DNA of 64,000 nucleotides, from the NCBI GenBank assembly GCA_028673005.1, contig CM054115.1, forward strand, positions 496,001 through 560,000, in the 5' to 3' direction. The notes beneath the pieces are model-generated. The model had not been told where the DNA came from and did not search any database. It was given only the letters and a program-made list of their open reading frames with translations. How positions within the stretch are numbered: the first letter of the stretch is position 1; every line of letters starts with the position of its first letter. This DNA comes from Tanypteryx hageni (lineage: Eukaryota > Arthropoda > Insecta > Odonata > Petaluridae). Positions 36,022-48,749 of the stretch are shown here, one piece after another. Both the position numbers and the translations under genes were made by a program.

Positions 36022-36564
36022 TTGTGTACCGGATTTAGATTCCCGTAATAGACTTACTTCACAGACATTTTGTCAAAAATCCAAAAAATGCCAACGAAAT
36101 CTCGTGGCCGGCTCAAATGTAATGTTCTTGGTTTAAAGTTACGATTGATATGTAAAAGACTAAATTGAATAAACGTTTTACGTAGTTGAAAGTGAATGGT
36201 AGGCCATGTAGAGCCAAAACGATTCATTTTCAAAGAATTTATTTATCAGGAATTTATATAATATAAAAATCTAAATAAATAATCCGAGTATTGTAAAACA
36301 AACAAATTTTACAAAGAATTTCGATGTAAAAAGTAAATTTAAATCATCGAATTGAAAGGCCGAAAACTGCCAACCCTATATTAAAGTAGCAATTTTAAGC
36401 ATCTATATTAGTTGAAAATCTCTCGGGGGAAATAAAAGTCGATTTTAATCATTGATTTTTAAAAAAATAAACGTCGAATCCTACCAAGCCTACATATAAA
36501 TTAGAAAAACAAACATGAAATTCAATGTCAGTTGTCCAATTTCATAAGGGAAAATAGGGTATTA

Positions 36565-39500
36565 CAGTAAAACCTCTACCTTACGAACCCCTTTATAGCG
36601 AAGACCTCCGAATAACGAACAATTGACGGGGTCCCGCCAAACTTGTATACAAAATACCTAATTATAACCTCTTTACTACGAACTTCCGTACTACGAAAAC
36701 TTCCGAACAACGAAGGAAAAAACTGGTCCCATCCGTTTTTATTTACCTCTTTAGAACGAAGTTTTGCTCGCTAAACATTTTTTTCAGTTACATAAGTACG
36801 GAAAACTATTGAAAACAGTCGCCAACGCGCCAATTAGCGTTAAGCATACAACAAGCCAACCATAGCACGTTTTCTAGCATGATGACGTATTTCCTGTGTT
36901 TCCGGCATTCTCGCGCCATTGACCGGTGTGTCCTAGGTGAGAGAAGGTGTAAAAGTGCGACAAGTTATTGAGTGAGAAGAAATGCGTTAAATATCAATTC
37001 CTTTTGATATTTAGTGCTTAACGGTGGTTCACAACGCTAACTTTTAGCTTTTTGCTTGCTGCTCTTCATTTTCTGCTCTTAAAGGTAAGTTTGCAGTTTT
37101 TGAGCCATGTGGCCTTGCACCATACTTTCATGAAAATTGATCACGTAAATATTGCATTGAAAACTTGTATTGTTACAATCCCCAACAATCTTGTGTTGAA
37201 TTAATGTGCAAAAATCTCAACGCCCGAGTACATTTACAGGAAATTAATTCATTGGCTTTAATGCAATATATTCTTGGTTTAAGGAAACGCGTGTGCATGG
37301 TATATAATTCCTTCAACTTAAATTCAGCTCTTATGTTTTTTCTAAGAAGTAATATCGATTTTTAATTTGTAAAGGCCATGTATTCTGCTCTTGGGGCTAA
37401 ACGGCGGCAGTTTTCTGTCGAGGAGAAGTTGAAAATATTGAAAGCTGTGGACCAGGGAATTAAGAAGTTGGAGGCTATTTGATATTCCGCCATCTACGCT
37501 TTCAACCATCATCGGGCAACATCCTTAAATGCAGCACAATTCGGTCCAGATAGGAATCGTGCCCGGACCTGCATTAATGAAGATCTCGATCGGGCGGTTT
37601 TCAACTGGCTCTCCCAGGCACGGGCCAAATTGATTCCCGTATCGGGGCCTATTTGCAGGAGCAGGCGAGAGAAGAGGCGCTAAGATTAGGGATGGACGAT
37701 TTCTGGTCATCCAACGGATGGCTGGATAAGTTCAAGAAGAGGAGGAACTTGACTACACTTAAGATCACGGGAGAGGAGGCAAGTGTGAGTCCGGCTGTTG
37801 AGCAGAGTTGGAGAGAGAAGTTGCTGGCATTGATCGGAGAGAGCTACAGCCCCAAAGACATTTTTAATGCGGACGAGGCAGGATTTTTTTATAATCTTCT
37901 TCCTGACCGCACTCTTAGCGTGACGGGAGAGGCGTGTCATGGGGGCAAGATGTGCAGGGAGCGCTTCACGGTGCTTTTCTGCACCAACAGTGACGGGTCA
38001 GAAAAGTTACCTCCCCTTGTAATAGGGAAACTTGCAAAGCTGCGATGCTTTAAAGATGTGAGGCGATTGCCATGCACTTATGGCAACAGCAAAAATACAT
38101 GAATGACGGCATCGATATTCAGGAATTGGCTGGTAGGTGTGGATGCACGCATGGGAGGGCAGAACCGAAAAATTATGCAATTTCTCGATCGCTGCTCAGC
38201 GCATAATTTGGAGGGGATTCATTTAAGAAACATTAGGGTTGTTTTCTTCCCTCCAAATTGCACCAGTAGCCTCTTGACCAGGGGGTCATTTCGCAGGTTA
38301 AGCGATGTATCGGCAGACTCTGGTGCAGTATTTGCTGCGCAGGATGGCGGGAAATGCAACCCTCCTTAAATCGAACCTCTTGCAGGCAATGCAACGGCTT
38401 TGCATTTCATGGGAAGCCGTCTCACCGACAAACGTAAAAAACTGCTATGCAAGGGCTGGATTTTTTTGTGATTCCATTGCAAGTGAGGAGTGTGTGGAAC
38501 CTGAGGGAGAAGGGTGGGAGGAATTAAGGGCAGGTTTAAATTTAAACTCGGCGTCTTTTCAAGATTTTGCCCATGTAGACGACAATTTGTTGACCTGCTC
38601 TGTGGAAAGTGAGGATCCCGAAAGGGTAGAAGTGTCCAATATGGAGGAAGACGGAGAATTGGAGTTGGTGCGGCCGAAGTCGAGCGACGTATGTGCAGCA
38701 CTGGATGTAGTGGAAAGATATTTACTCTCATCCGAGATTTGTAGTGCTGCAGTTATGGACGCTTTCAGGGAAGTGGAGACGGCCGTTTCCCGAGAATTTA
38801 CGAAGAATTTAAAACAGAAAAAAATACTCGTTTTTAAAAAAATGTTGATTTATTAATAAATCTTTTTAAAAAAGTGTTGTATTTGAAATCAATCCCGATT
38901 AAATTAATCCCCTAATCCTTTTAGAGAGAATTTCAACAAAAGATTGCAGCAATGAGGTATGTATCATGGTGAGGTGGTTCCTATGCACTTTTTTGTGATG
39001 GATAATTTATTCGTCAGAGACGGAGCCGGAGTGTTGTTAAGAATGTTAGTGAAAAATATTGGAGTCTTGATTTGGAATGCTAACGACAGTTAGTGCTTTC
39101 TTATGGGGAAAATGCTGCTTTCTTTCATTTCGTTTTGAAATATTTGCAACCCGCTCCGTGGTGGTCAAATAGTAGTTTGTTAATTGGCATTAAGAAGTGG
39201 CGTTGCTGTCAATATTTTTTATAAACTTAGCGACTCAACAGATGCTTTAGGATAGGCTCAGCGAGTATCACGCATTGCAACCTCGAAAAAAGTCGCATAA
39301 TAAAAAATTGCAGAGGATGTTTTCGTGCAGAACCTGCCAATCAATGCTAGAAAAAATAACATTGCATTTCCGAGTTATTTGGTGCTTGCCACTGTCAAAC
39401 ATTGCAAAATGAGATGAATGAAAGTGGCCCTTCTTCCCATAAGAAAGCATTGCGTCGTCGGAGCTTCAAATCAATATGGCCGATTATTAAACATTGAGGG

Positions 39501-39749
39501 CGCGTTTTGAATATCGTCCACTTATGTGATATTTTTTCCTGAAGAGATGTAATGGGCATAATTTAGTAGAGTTACTCCGTTTCTGAGCATATGCCTTCAT
39601 TTGGATAGCCCCGTTGCTCCCGTATAATCTAACAGGCAATGTGCCCCTGAAGTTATGCAACGCCCAATAACCTCCGATCAACGAATTTCCGAATAACGAA
39701 TAGACGAAAAATTGGGTCCCTTGATATTCGTTAATGAGAGGTTTTACTG
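36565..39749 (+). mobile_element. 3185-bp Tigger/pogo transposon with TA target duplication
   Basis: The left end is CAGTAAAACCTCTACCTTAC and the right end is the complement, ending TAATGAGAGGTTTTACTG. TA flanks both sides (36563-36564 and 39750-39751). Further inverted subterminal words (CCTCCGAATAACGAAC near the left; CCGAATAACGAATAG near the right) support one intact unit. It lies in an intron of the ZAD gene. Confidence 0.9.
37378..38856 (+). pseudogene. Tigger transposase (CENP-B/jerky type), degenerate
   Basis: ATG at 37378 opens MYSALGAKRRQFSVEEKLK, the CENP-B-type helix-turn-helix start, interrupted by a TGA near 37480 and a frameshift (IPPSTLSTIIGQHP lies in the next frame). From 37653 a long frame gives the second DNA-binding unit and the DDE core: IFNADEAGFFY (first D), then RERFTVLFCTN. 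A TGA at 38100-38102 replaces the usual W of the YGNSKNTW motif. FLDRCSAH (second D, with R where N is common) and FFPPNCTSS follow. The third-D segment PLDQGVISQVKRC needs one frame change near 38270, and another near 38318 leads to RQTLVQYLLRRMAGN and the C-terminus. At least five lesions make this inactive. Confidence 0.85.
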
Positions 39750-40299
39750 TATTACTTTTAAACATGCAGATTACTGACCGACATCGCAAAAGTTATTGTG
39801 GATACCACTAGTATTAATAAAAGGTGGTGTGTGAGTGTGGCCAACATATCTCGAAAACCAAGAAACTTAAGACTTAAAACTCGGTACACTTACTAATGGG
39901 ATCATGAGGATGTGTGCCTCGGGGCCAGAATTTTCATTTCTGCAGGGAGAGGGGAAGTGGAGGGGGGTGCCGTAAGATAACACATTAAAAGCCATTTTCA
40001 ACTTATATGCTCTTACTCTTTCGCAAATTAAAATTAGAAATAACTGATCTACTATCTTCCGACCTGGACAGTTTAAGAAAAAAAACTTTTATTATTCTTA
40101 TAGTCACATTATACCAATGATAAAAAATCACACACAAGTTTTCTGCATAAATCATATTTACTAGATAATATTAAGCTTTTTAACGATATGTTGCCTGGAT
40201 GACCGTGTCAATGTTAAACCTGGAGTTTATATTGTCACCTTACACATTATACTACCTAGGTATTTTTTAAGGAATGCATGATTTGAATGATATAATATG

Positions 40300-40570
40300 A
40301 GATAGAGGAAGAAAGAGACAGATGGAGAAAAAATTAAATGTTCCACAAATTAAAAATAATTTTGGGCATATAAGAAGTGTATAGGTTAATGTATTTCTTT
40401 TTCATACAAAACTGTTATTACATTCTGGAACACCAAATTATGTGAATTTTACATGTATTGTTTTTTTTATTGCCTATAAATGATGGTTTCATTAATTTTC
40501 ATTACAATTTGAACTTAATACTTAATTCACACATACGCATCATATTGTACAGGCAATTACACTAGTGCGT
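40300..40570 (-). repeat. Dispersed repeat A, copy 3
   Basis: In reverse complement it shows ATTTAATTTTTTCTCCATCTG, the TTCCAGAATGTAATAAC middle and a GCCTGTACAATATGATGCGT start, matching 3330-3630 in order. Located in intron 9 just downstream of exon 9. Confidence 0.7.
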
Positions 40571-40588
40571 GAATAGAAGAAGACTCAC

Positions 40589-40714
40589 CTGAGCGAATAC
40601 ATTGGCTGGAGAGTAATTTCCATACGAGATTGAATTTGAGAAAGTCTCCTTTGGGCTTGATGTTCCGCCATCTGTCTCACTGACATGTGACGTTTGAAGA
40701 GTGACAGCAGGAAC
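40589..40714 (-). CDS. ZAD zinc-finger gene, exon 9 (serine-rich linker)
   Basis: 42 codons between TTAACAG and GTGAGT: VPAVTLQTSHVSETDGG, then TSSPKETFSNSISYGN and SPANVFAQ. Serine/threonine-rich, in contrast to the acidic exon 7. Confidence 0.75.
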
Positions 40715-41159
40715 CTGTTAAAGGGAGACGTAATCTTAAAGCAAACTTACATTTCCATCTATCAACAAATACATTATTCCAACAAATGTAATCAGGGCAA
40801 CATCTACGGCACAAACCATCTGGACCTAATACGAGATGTCAATTTTTAAATGTATACAGAATCAGCCTGCTTTGCTAAGTTGTTCATCAGAATTGACTTA
40901 TTTATTATTATTATTACACTGGAAAATAACTAATTAATTAAGCAGTTTCAATGATTTAAAACAAACGGTGAAAATGAAAAATTAATACTATGTTACACCA
41001 CTGAAATACTGTATCTAACACATTATAACCGTTATGTCTCTGTATCCCTGCCTGCGTCTGAAGCCTTCAGGCATGAATGCAAATAAACCGGGAACGGTCG
41101 GCTCGACTTCGACAAATCTTTCACCTGAATCATCATCATCATCATGAGGTGTTCTGCCT

Positions 41160-44120
41160 CTAGGCAGGTCCCTGGCACCAGCGTTGTCTCCACTCATTTC
41201 TGTTCCTTGCCATTTCTTTCATTTCCTGATACCCTCCCCTTTCTTTCAGATCGTCAAACATTTTTATTCTTCTACGTCCCCTTTTCCTTTCACCTTCTAC
41301 TGATCCTTCCAACACCATCAATAGTAAACCTTCTCCTCTCAAGATATGCCCTAACCAGTTACTTTTCCTCCTCTGAATTGTTTCAAGTAATATTCTCTTC
41401 TCATTCACCCTTGTTAGTATTGCTTCATTCCTTATCCTATCCGTCCACTTAACCTTCTCCATCCGCCTCCACACCCACATTTCAAATGCCTCTAGTCTTT
41501 CTTTCTCTCTTTTCTTTAGCGTCCATGTTTCACACCCATAAAGCAATACACTCCAAACATAGCACTTCACAAGACGTTTCTTCAGATTTAAATCCATTTT
41601 ACCACATAGTACCCGTTTTTTCCTATTAAATGTTTCTTTTGCCATTGCTATTCTTGTTCTTATTTCTTTTTCACTTCTCCAGTCTTCAGTTAGCATGCTT
41701 CCCAAATATCTATACTGTTTTACTTGCTCCACTCTTCCATCCTTTATTGACACATTCATAATCTCTCTATCCCCTATTCTCATCACCTTTGTTTTCTTTA
41801 TGTTCATTTTCATTCCATATTCCATCATCCTGTCTTCTAGCTTTGTAACCATTTCCTGAATATGCCTCGTTTCATCTGCCAAAATTACCATGTCATCAGC
41901 AAACCTTATACAATTTATTATTCTACCCCCAATACTAATTCCTTTATCATTCCCTATTCCATTGTCAATCATTTCTTCAGCATATATATTGAACAGGGTT
42001 GGCGATAAGCAGCAACCTTGCCTTACTCCTCTTCCTAGATCATACCATTCGGTCTGTGCATCTTTTATCCTCATAGCTGCTTTCTGTTTCATATACAGCT
42101 CTTTAATTAACCTTCTATCTTTCCAGTCTACTTTTTTTGCTTTTAGTATTTCCATCAGTTTTTCCCAGTTCACTCGGTCGAATGCCTTCTCCATATCTAT
42201 GAAGCACAGACTAATTCCTTTACCCCTTTCTATATATCTCTCTCCACTCATTCTTATCAATCCTATTGCATCTCTTGTACCTCTACTCTTTCTAAATCCA
42301 AACTGTTCCTCTGCAACATTTTCTTCCATTTTGCTAATTAGTCTCCTGTTCATAACCCTAAGTAGAACCTTTGCTGCATGTGTAATTAAACTGATTGTTC
42401 TGTGTTCACTGCATTTTCTTGTTCCTTGCTTTTTCGGAATTGGAATCATAATTGTTTTGACGAAATCCTCTGGCCACATCCCCTTGTCATAGATTGCATT
42501 ACACAACTTCACTATTTCTTCCAGTCCTTCCTCATTAAGACACTTAAATAATTCTATCGGTATCTCATCTACCCCCATTGCCTTCCCATTCTTCATATCC
42601 TTTATTGCTTGTAGCACCTCTATTTTCAATATCGAACCCCCTCTTTCGTCATTATTTATTTCATCCTGCTCTTCAATACGGAGATCCTTTGGTTTTTCAT
42701 TTGATTTGTACAACTCCTCCATGTATTCTCTCCATCTATTAAGGACCTCCTCTTCCTTATATAGAACTTTATCTTCTTTACTTGCAATCTCTTTCACACA
42801 TGCACTTGTTCTCCATCTATCCCACGTTACATTTTTTACTTTCTTATACATCAAGTCATACATTCCTTTTCTCTCTAGATCTTCTATATCTGAGCATTCC
42901 TCCTCTAGCCATCTCTCCCTTGCTTTTTGGGTTTCTCTTCTTAGTTCATTATTCAGTTTCCTGTATTTCCTTTTTCCATCTTCATCAGTCCTGCTTTTGT
43001 ATTGCCTTCTTTCTTCCATCTTTTCTATCATTTCCTTTGTCACCCATGGCTTCATTATTCATTTACCTTTGAAAAACCCAATAGCCTGTTCTGCTGTTTT
43101 CCTTATAGCCTTCTTTATCCTATTCCATGCTTCATCCACATATTCCTCCGACACGTTTTCTCTTTTGATTGCCTGAGCTAATTTTTCTCCTATTCTTTCT
43201 TTTCCTACTGTGGCTATATTCTCTAAATCCCATTTCCTAACTATCTTAGCCTTCTTAACCTTCTTCAAGGCTAGTTTTATTTCGGCCATGAGGAGCACAT
43301 GATCACTGTCAATGTCTGCTCCTGGAAGTCCATATGCCTTTTTTACTCCATTTCTATATCTTTCTTCCACTAGAATATAATCTATTTGATATCTGGCTCC
43401 ATCTCCTGGTGATTTCCACGTGTATAGCCTTCTCTTATGATTTTCAAACCAAGTATTTGATATAAACATCCTCTTCTCTTTACAGAACTCAACAAGTCTT
43501 TCACCTCTTTCATTTCTTTTCCCTAGTCCAAATTTTCCTACTACTTGGTCTTCTCTTCCCTCTCCTACCACAGCGTTCCAATCGCCCATCACTATCTTAC
43601 AACAGTTTTTACCTTCCTCCTCCATAATATTTTCTATCTTCTCGTATATTTCTTCAACAGCCTCATCTTCATGTTGGCTGGTCGGCATATAAACTTGTAT
43701 CAACAGTAGATCTTTTGGGTGCATTCCTATTCTAAGACCAATTGCTCTATCATTTACAAATATCACCCTCTGTACACAATTTGCTATTTCCTTATTCAAA
43801 ATTACCCCTACTCCATTCGTTCCTCTAGTACCTCCTGAATAGTACACCGTGATGTCATCACTTTTTATTTCCCCTCTTCCTTCCCATCTCATTTCACTTA
43901 AGCCAATCATATCCATTCTATTTATTTTCATCTCTTTCTTTAAATTTTCCAACTTCCCTGCTTGTAGGAGTGTTCTAACATTCCACGTGCCAATTCTCAA
44001 CTTCTTTCCAGCTTCCTTCCTTCCTTGTGTTAAACGGAACCTCTCGTGTTGTCCCCCTCGGAGATCCGAGCGGGGGACCATTTTGCCTCCGGAATATTTA
44101 ACAAGAGAAGACTCCGTCAT
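41160..44120 (-). pseudogene. RTE endonuclease/reverse transcriptase ORF, intact except for one TGA
   Basis: ATG at 44120 opens MTESSLVKYSGGKMVPRSD. The endonuclease is complete: IGTWNVRTLLQ, GLSEMRWEG, KIVMGDWNAVVG, KSPGDGARYQIDYIL and IDSDHVLL. A single TGA at 43059-43061 follows FFKGK, and the same frame resumes at once with IMKPWVTKEMIEKMEE. The reverse transcriptase is also complete: FGFRKSRGTRDAIG, CFIDMEKAFDRVNW, GVRQGCCLSPTLFN, catalytic RFADDMVILAD, YRYLGSML, LYGCETWTLKK, NWLGHILRG. In all about 986 codons with one interruption and no frameshift, which makes it the youngest LINE in the window. It would nick target DNA and prime reverse transcription on its own RNA. Confidence 0.88.
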
Positions 44121-44180
44121 GATGCCTCTACATGGGATATATTGTGGCGGTGGTTTCCCATTGCCTTCCGCCTATATATT

Positions 44181-44250
44181 CAGCCGCCCCTAACATGGGG
44201 AACAGACGCTGTTTGCAGCCGCCCCTAATATGGAGAACAGACGCTGCTGC
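44181..44250 (-). repeat. 35-bp doublet in the RTE 5' UTR
   Basis: CAGCCGCCCCTAACATGGGG starts at 44181 and its near-copy CAGCCGCCCCTAATATGGAG at 44216. Tandem 5' UTR units often carry promoter activity in LINEs; that role is inference here. Confidence 0.75.
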
Positions 44251-45119
44251 CTGTTGGTCCGCGGGAGGTATTTTATTTCCCTCCTACCCTACATATCTGT
44301 AGAGCGTTCCCCTATCCGCCACCCGGGGACGCGCCCTCTAGAGGTTACAGGCTCCTCCGAGGGTTCACCTGAATACCCGGCGAAAAACCCTTGCAGGTTT
44401 AAAGTGAGAAGTCGTCTCCCAAAAAGGCATGGAATGGTGTGAGCTATATAATTATTTTAAGAGTGGCAATAAAAGTGGTTCAACTAATAACATTCGTTGT
44501 ACAAATTTTTTTGTCATAGGAAATAACCCATTGGGTCACTTCATGCAAAGCTCTCTAGATGTTTGCAGGAAGTACTGCAACAGGCCCCTAGTACTACTGA
44601 ATATAAGACGACTCTGATTATAGGACGACCCCCCATTTTTATCTCCTAATGAAAGGAAAAAATTTATTATGCACACAATGACAATGAGGTAGTTTCATAA
44701 AATATTTATATCTCTCAAAACATATTACTATGGTAGAATAGTAGAAATAATTTGGAAACAAAGTTGCAGTTAGGACAAATGGATATGAAATAGCAAACTA
44801 AAAAGATTTTCTCCCAGAGATTTGTATCAACAAACAAACAATTCTCGGCTAGCCTTGCATCTCAACATTTGCTTAAATACAACTAAATTCATTTTATTTC
44901 CCATCCAAATATTATTCTTTTCTAACCGATGGCAAATCATAGAGAGCTGATTTAAAGAAGCTATTCAGTTACAAACGGCTGCTACACTCTCACAAAAGCT
45001 CAACGATACTACAGTTGGCAAACATCCTCCCATTGTAGGTTAGGAAAAAATAAATTTTAATGCTCAAAATCATAAAATATCCCCATTAATTGAGATAAAA
45101 TTCATTAAAACATATTTAC

Positions 45120-45179
45120 CTCATCATTGGGATCAATGTATTCTTCGTCAGACTCCAACTTCAAAGAACTCATGCAGTT
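45120..45179 (-). CDS. ZAD zinc-finger gene, exon 8 (linker, duplicate of exon 6)
   Basis: 20 codons between TTTTCAG and GTAAAT: NCMSSLKLESDEEYIDPNDE. Lines up with exon 6 residue for residue (LKLE against MKLE). Confidence 0.7.
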
Positions 45180-45565
45180 CTGAAAAGAAAAATTAAAAGA
45201 AAATTTACATTAGCTGTCGTGACTTTGTGGAATCGTTCCTTAATGTGCAGTGAAAAATAAAAAGTTTCAAGATTGAATTCACGTCACAGGCAATGCATAA
45301 CACCGAAATATATGTTTACCTCATAAATATTCTAAACATTTCCATCAGTAGTCATTTCAAATGTATTCCCAAGTCAATTTGCAGGACTACAAAATGTTAT
45401 CAAGTAACTTTTACATCTGATTACTCTGTTTTCCTGGCTAATAAACATCATGAAATATTATATGCTTAACTCGTTCCATAACTGACACACAGAATGGAGG
45501 AGGCGAACCTGGTAAGGAAATCTGCCTACTCTTTACGAAGAGCAACAAGGGAGTCAACTGCTGAC

Positions 45566-46555
45566 TCACACTGTCTACTCAAATCATATGAGTATGGGAC
45601 AGAACGTTCACAGACTGAACAAGAGTAAGGTATATTTAATCCGTAAGCACCGGTCCATGTGCATGGTACAGACCTCGGCTTCTTACCCTATCACCGGCTT
45701 CTGTGCGTGGATGGCATGTCCAACTAGTGACTCGTGGGCTGCATAGGGTCCTCTCTCTGCCATACTGCAGCCCAAAGTTTTTTATATACTAAATAGTTTG
45801 ATATTTTATATAAACTAATGGTACCCGCAAAAACATCTGCAAAGTCAGTCAGAAATCTGCATGTTTAAAAGTAATAATAGCCCATTTCTCTATACACATT
45901 AGACAACTGACGTTTTGAATTTCATGCTTGTTTTATAATTTAAATGTGCAATTTTACTTGCTTCTCCTTACGAAAAAGGTCACATTCCAGTATTGAAATA
46001 AAGAAAGCTTTATTCTTTTGGACAATTAATAATAATAATCTATAATTATTAACGTTGCAATTTATTAATATTAACCTTGCTAAAACTATAATTTTGATGC
46101 TTCATAAAAAGCACAAGGCGAATAACGCAACTCTTTCATCTATTTGAAGGCTTAATAGAGGCTAATTCAATCGGAAGCAACAATGTGGGTCGCCTTGGCA
46201 ACACCCAGAAAGAATATGAAAAAGCCATAAAATTTCGAAAAGAAATGCGAGTTTCTGACAAATTATTCCATGTAACATCAAAACATCGCAAGAATAAGAT
46301 ATTTTATAGTTGTAGCCATCAAAGAAAGAAATAAACCTTGCAACTTGAAAAATGGAAATTCCTTTGTAAACATATGGAAAAAGATAATCGTCTCCCGGAG
46401 TCGAATCCGGGACACTTCCGTAAACTAAAATAGTTTTCCCAGGGTCTCCTAGTTGGCAGAAAGAAAATGGCATTTACAGCACTTCTCTATGACAAACTGT
46501 TCAAGAGATAAAAGGGGGGACGGATTGACCAAGACATTGAGTAATTATATGTAAA
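45566..46555. other. Intron 7 of the ZAD gene, unassigned part
   Basis: No domain or known repeat. A tRNA-like B-box patch at 46385-46430 is discussed among rejected items. Confidence 0.35.
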
Positions 46556-47410
46556 GACTAGTAGAAGGTGCTTGCATTCTGCAAGTATATCATCTCACCT
46601 TGAAAAAACATTCATTTTTCAGACATATAGTTCACCATTACATTCAGTTTTCATATTTCATCATTACAAATATTTTTTTAATTCTAAAGATTTCACCTCC
46701 GCAGCGATTTTCATTTTTCCCTTATGTAAAAATAATAGATTAAAAAAATCCCCAAACTGCAATTTTATGAATTTTATACTTTCTCCATTATGGGGTACTA
46801 ATGCTACACATTTCTGCCAAATTTTAATGGTGCAGCACTTCTAGAAGTGAAATAATATTTTTCTAATTGGGTAAATTTTAAACATTTTTAACGGCCGCCG
46901 CAATATATTTATGGAGAGATTCAAATTTTTATTTGTGCAAATGCACTACTCTGAAAATAACATGAAAATTTCAGCTCCGTTGCTCATCCCGTAGTACCTA
47001 AACAGTTATTTGTTTAAATTTTAAGAATTTTTAACGGCAACACAAATTAAAATATCAAAATTTCTATAATTCCTATTTCGTTTTTTTACAAATCCTACCT
47101 CAAAAAACATTTCAGTTCCATAGCACATTCGGAAATACATAAACCTTGAAAATTTGTTTAAACGATTGCGAATTTTTAGTGGCCGCATTGTTGCACTTTT
47201 TCAAGATTTTAGATTTTTCTAGTCGGTTTTGCACAAAATCCTACCTAAAAGAAAATTTAAAATCTCCAGCTCATGTGGAAGTGTCTATACGATTGTATCC
47301 TTCTATCATTATATATAGACGTTTCTTACAGAGGAGGAGGAGGATATAACATAATATGTATATATGTTATATCCTCCTCCTCTGTAAGAAACGTCCATAT
47401 ATAATGATAC
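46556..47410. mobile_element. Foldback family F, copy 3
   Basis: It begins CTAGTAGAAGGTGCTTGCAT, contains TTTCACCTCCGCAGCGATTT and TTCTCCATTATGGGGTACTA, and ends at a near-perfect 47-bp-arm palindrome (47304-47408) made of two family motifs back to back. Confidence 0.8.
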
Positions 47411-47837
47411 CCTATTTATTAAAAGGTGATGAGATTTTTTAATAGTAATCAAGATATAATAGAATGCATTTCATAAATTATTGTTTTAATGGCAAAAATG
47501 AAGTCTATTTAACCAATTGTGGCCCTCATTAGGTAATCGTAATACCAACACAGCCATTCTATAACATCCATCCCTTCAATGTGGCCCTTATGCCTCTTCG
47601 AGTTTGACATGCCTGCACTACGGTAAGTGTAGAAGGCAATTCACTTTTTTGCATGACTATACTCTTTTCTTAAATGGGTCCGGGCTAGCCAAGCTAGTAT
47701 CAACCAGCCCCAATAGATATCCCCTAAGAGAACGTCATAGAAAACCCCTCCCTCTCAAATGATGAGATTGCCAACGCTAGAAATTGATGGGATAATATGG
47801 TACTATGCAGATGGGCATAAGCTGTTATTTGGGAATA

Positions 47838-48318
47838 CAGTATGTCCTCGGTGTATGTCGGGATACGTTCAAGGAAAGTGCGACGTAAATCGAAAGTACG
47901 TATATCGAAACTAGATTTTCGTGGCCACTATAATTCATGTATATACCAATCTAAACAATGTATCTTGAAGAAACAACACCAATGATGCATCCGGCAACAA
48001 TTATGAACGAAAACATACGCACCTCGCTCATAAATATCAAGACGCCTCGCAAAAATATTCTCCAAAGGAGGTGAATAAGAATAATCATCTTCGTTGTCTC
48101 CTTTAACAGGGCTAAACAACTTGAATCAAAGAAATAAAGTAGATAATGATTTTCATGCCACTAAAGAGGCAAATACAACGCATTTTTCATTTTCTGCTCA
48201 TTTTTAAAAATTTCATTTAAAAAGGCGAAAATTTAAAAAAATTCTGACAACACCGGTCAGCAACGATGTTATATCAAATCAATGCAAATCGGGACGACAT
48301 CAATCAAAGGACTTACTG
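47838..48318. mobile_element. 481-bp TA-flanked MITE, Tigger-like ends
   Basis: Left end CAGTATGTCCTCGGTGTATG; right end complements it (GATGTCGTCCCGATTTGCAT side, closing GGACTTACTG). TA on both outer sides (47836-47837 and 48319-48320). TIR similarity is imperfect. Confidence 0.55.
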
Positions 48319-48344
48319 TAATTTTGAAATGAAAATGAAAAAAT

Positions 48345-48400
48345 TCTACTATGACCCTCCATGGCAAGTGGAAGATCTGGGTTCGATTCCCGGCCATAGC
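48345..48400 (+). other. tRNA-derived fragment with paired acceptor-like ends
   Basis: CTATGAC at the start can pair with GGCCATAG at the end, and TCTGGGTTCGATTCCCGG gives a T-arm with a B-box. The D and anticodon arms are missing. A T-run follows. A relic or SINE end, not a working tRNA. Confidence 0.4.
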
Positions 48401-48623
48401 AGAATTTTTTCATTTCAATATTATTCCCAAATTACACCTTATGCCTATCTACATAGTATCATAATATTCCATCAATTTTTACTGTAATAAACCAAGTACC
48501 TTTCTGCAACTCTTTATAACATGTTTCTTAAATGATATTGTTAGATTGCTGTCTGTCCATCTATGGGCAATCAACTTTTTTCTTTTAAGTCACATTACTG
48601 CAAAAACCATCTGCTTCATTTAC

Positions 48624-48749
48624 CTCTTCAGAAAACTTTTCCCGAGGCTCACTTTCGACTAAATCCTCTTCCAACCCTCTTTCCAATTCATTTAATGTCT
48701 CACTGCCTCCTTGTATATGTTCTGATACTCGATCGTCAGTAGGTCCTTC
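48624..48749 (-). CDS. ZAD zinc-finger gene, exon 7 (acidic linker)
   Basis: 42 codons between TTTTTCAG and GTAAAT: EGPTDDRVSEHIQGG, then ETLNELERGLEEDLVE and EKFSEE. Highly acidic. The same length as exon 9 but not clearly similar to it. Confidence 0.75.

Larger units (their letters stand above)
41143..44460 (-). mobile_element. RTE-clade LINE, near full length (copy R3)
   Basis: The element runs from a 5' UTR beginning about 44460 to the (ATG)n tail at 41129-41147 (plus-strand ATCATCATCATCATCATG). The 5' UTR contains the RTE phrases GGAAACCACCGCCACAATAT and GGTCCCCCGCTCGGATCTCC. One long frame occupies 44120-41160. The element lies in intron 8 of the ZAD gene, on the same strand as the gene. 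Exact 5' end and target duplication could not be fixed. Confidence 0.8.
40720..45565 (-). repeat. Segmental duplication block 1 of the ZAD gene (holds exon 8; split by an RTE insertion)
   Basis: Apart from the RTE element at 41143-44460, this block aligns with 48815-51215. Landmarks shared: TTAAAGCAAACTTACAT, CCATCTATCAACAAATRCAT, GAAGAGCWACAAGGGAG and exon 6/8 itself. Confidence 0.8.

Noticed and set aside
46385..46475. tRNA-like patch on the minus strand (CCCGGATTCGACTCCGGG)
   Set aside because: A T-arm and T-run are present, but the acceptor, D and anticodon arms do not fold into a tRNA. Left as a possible SINE relic.
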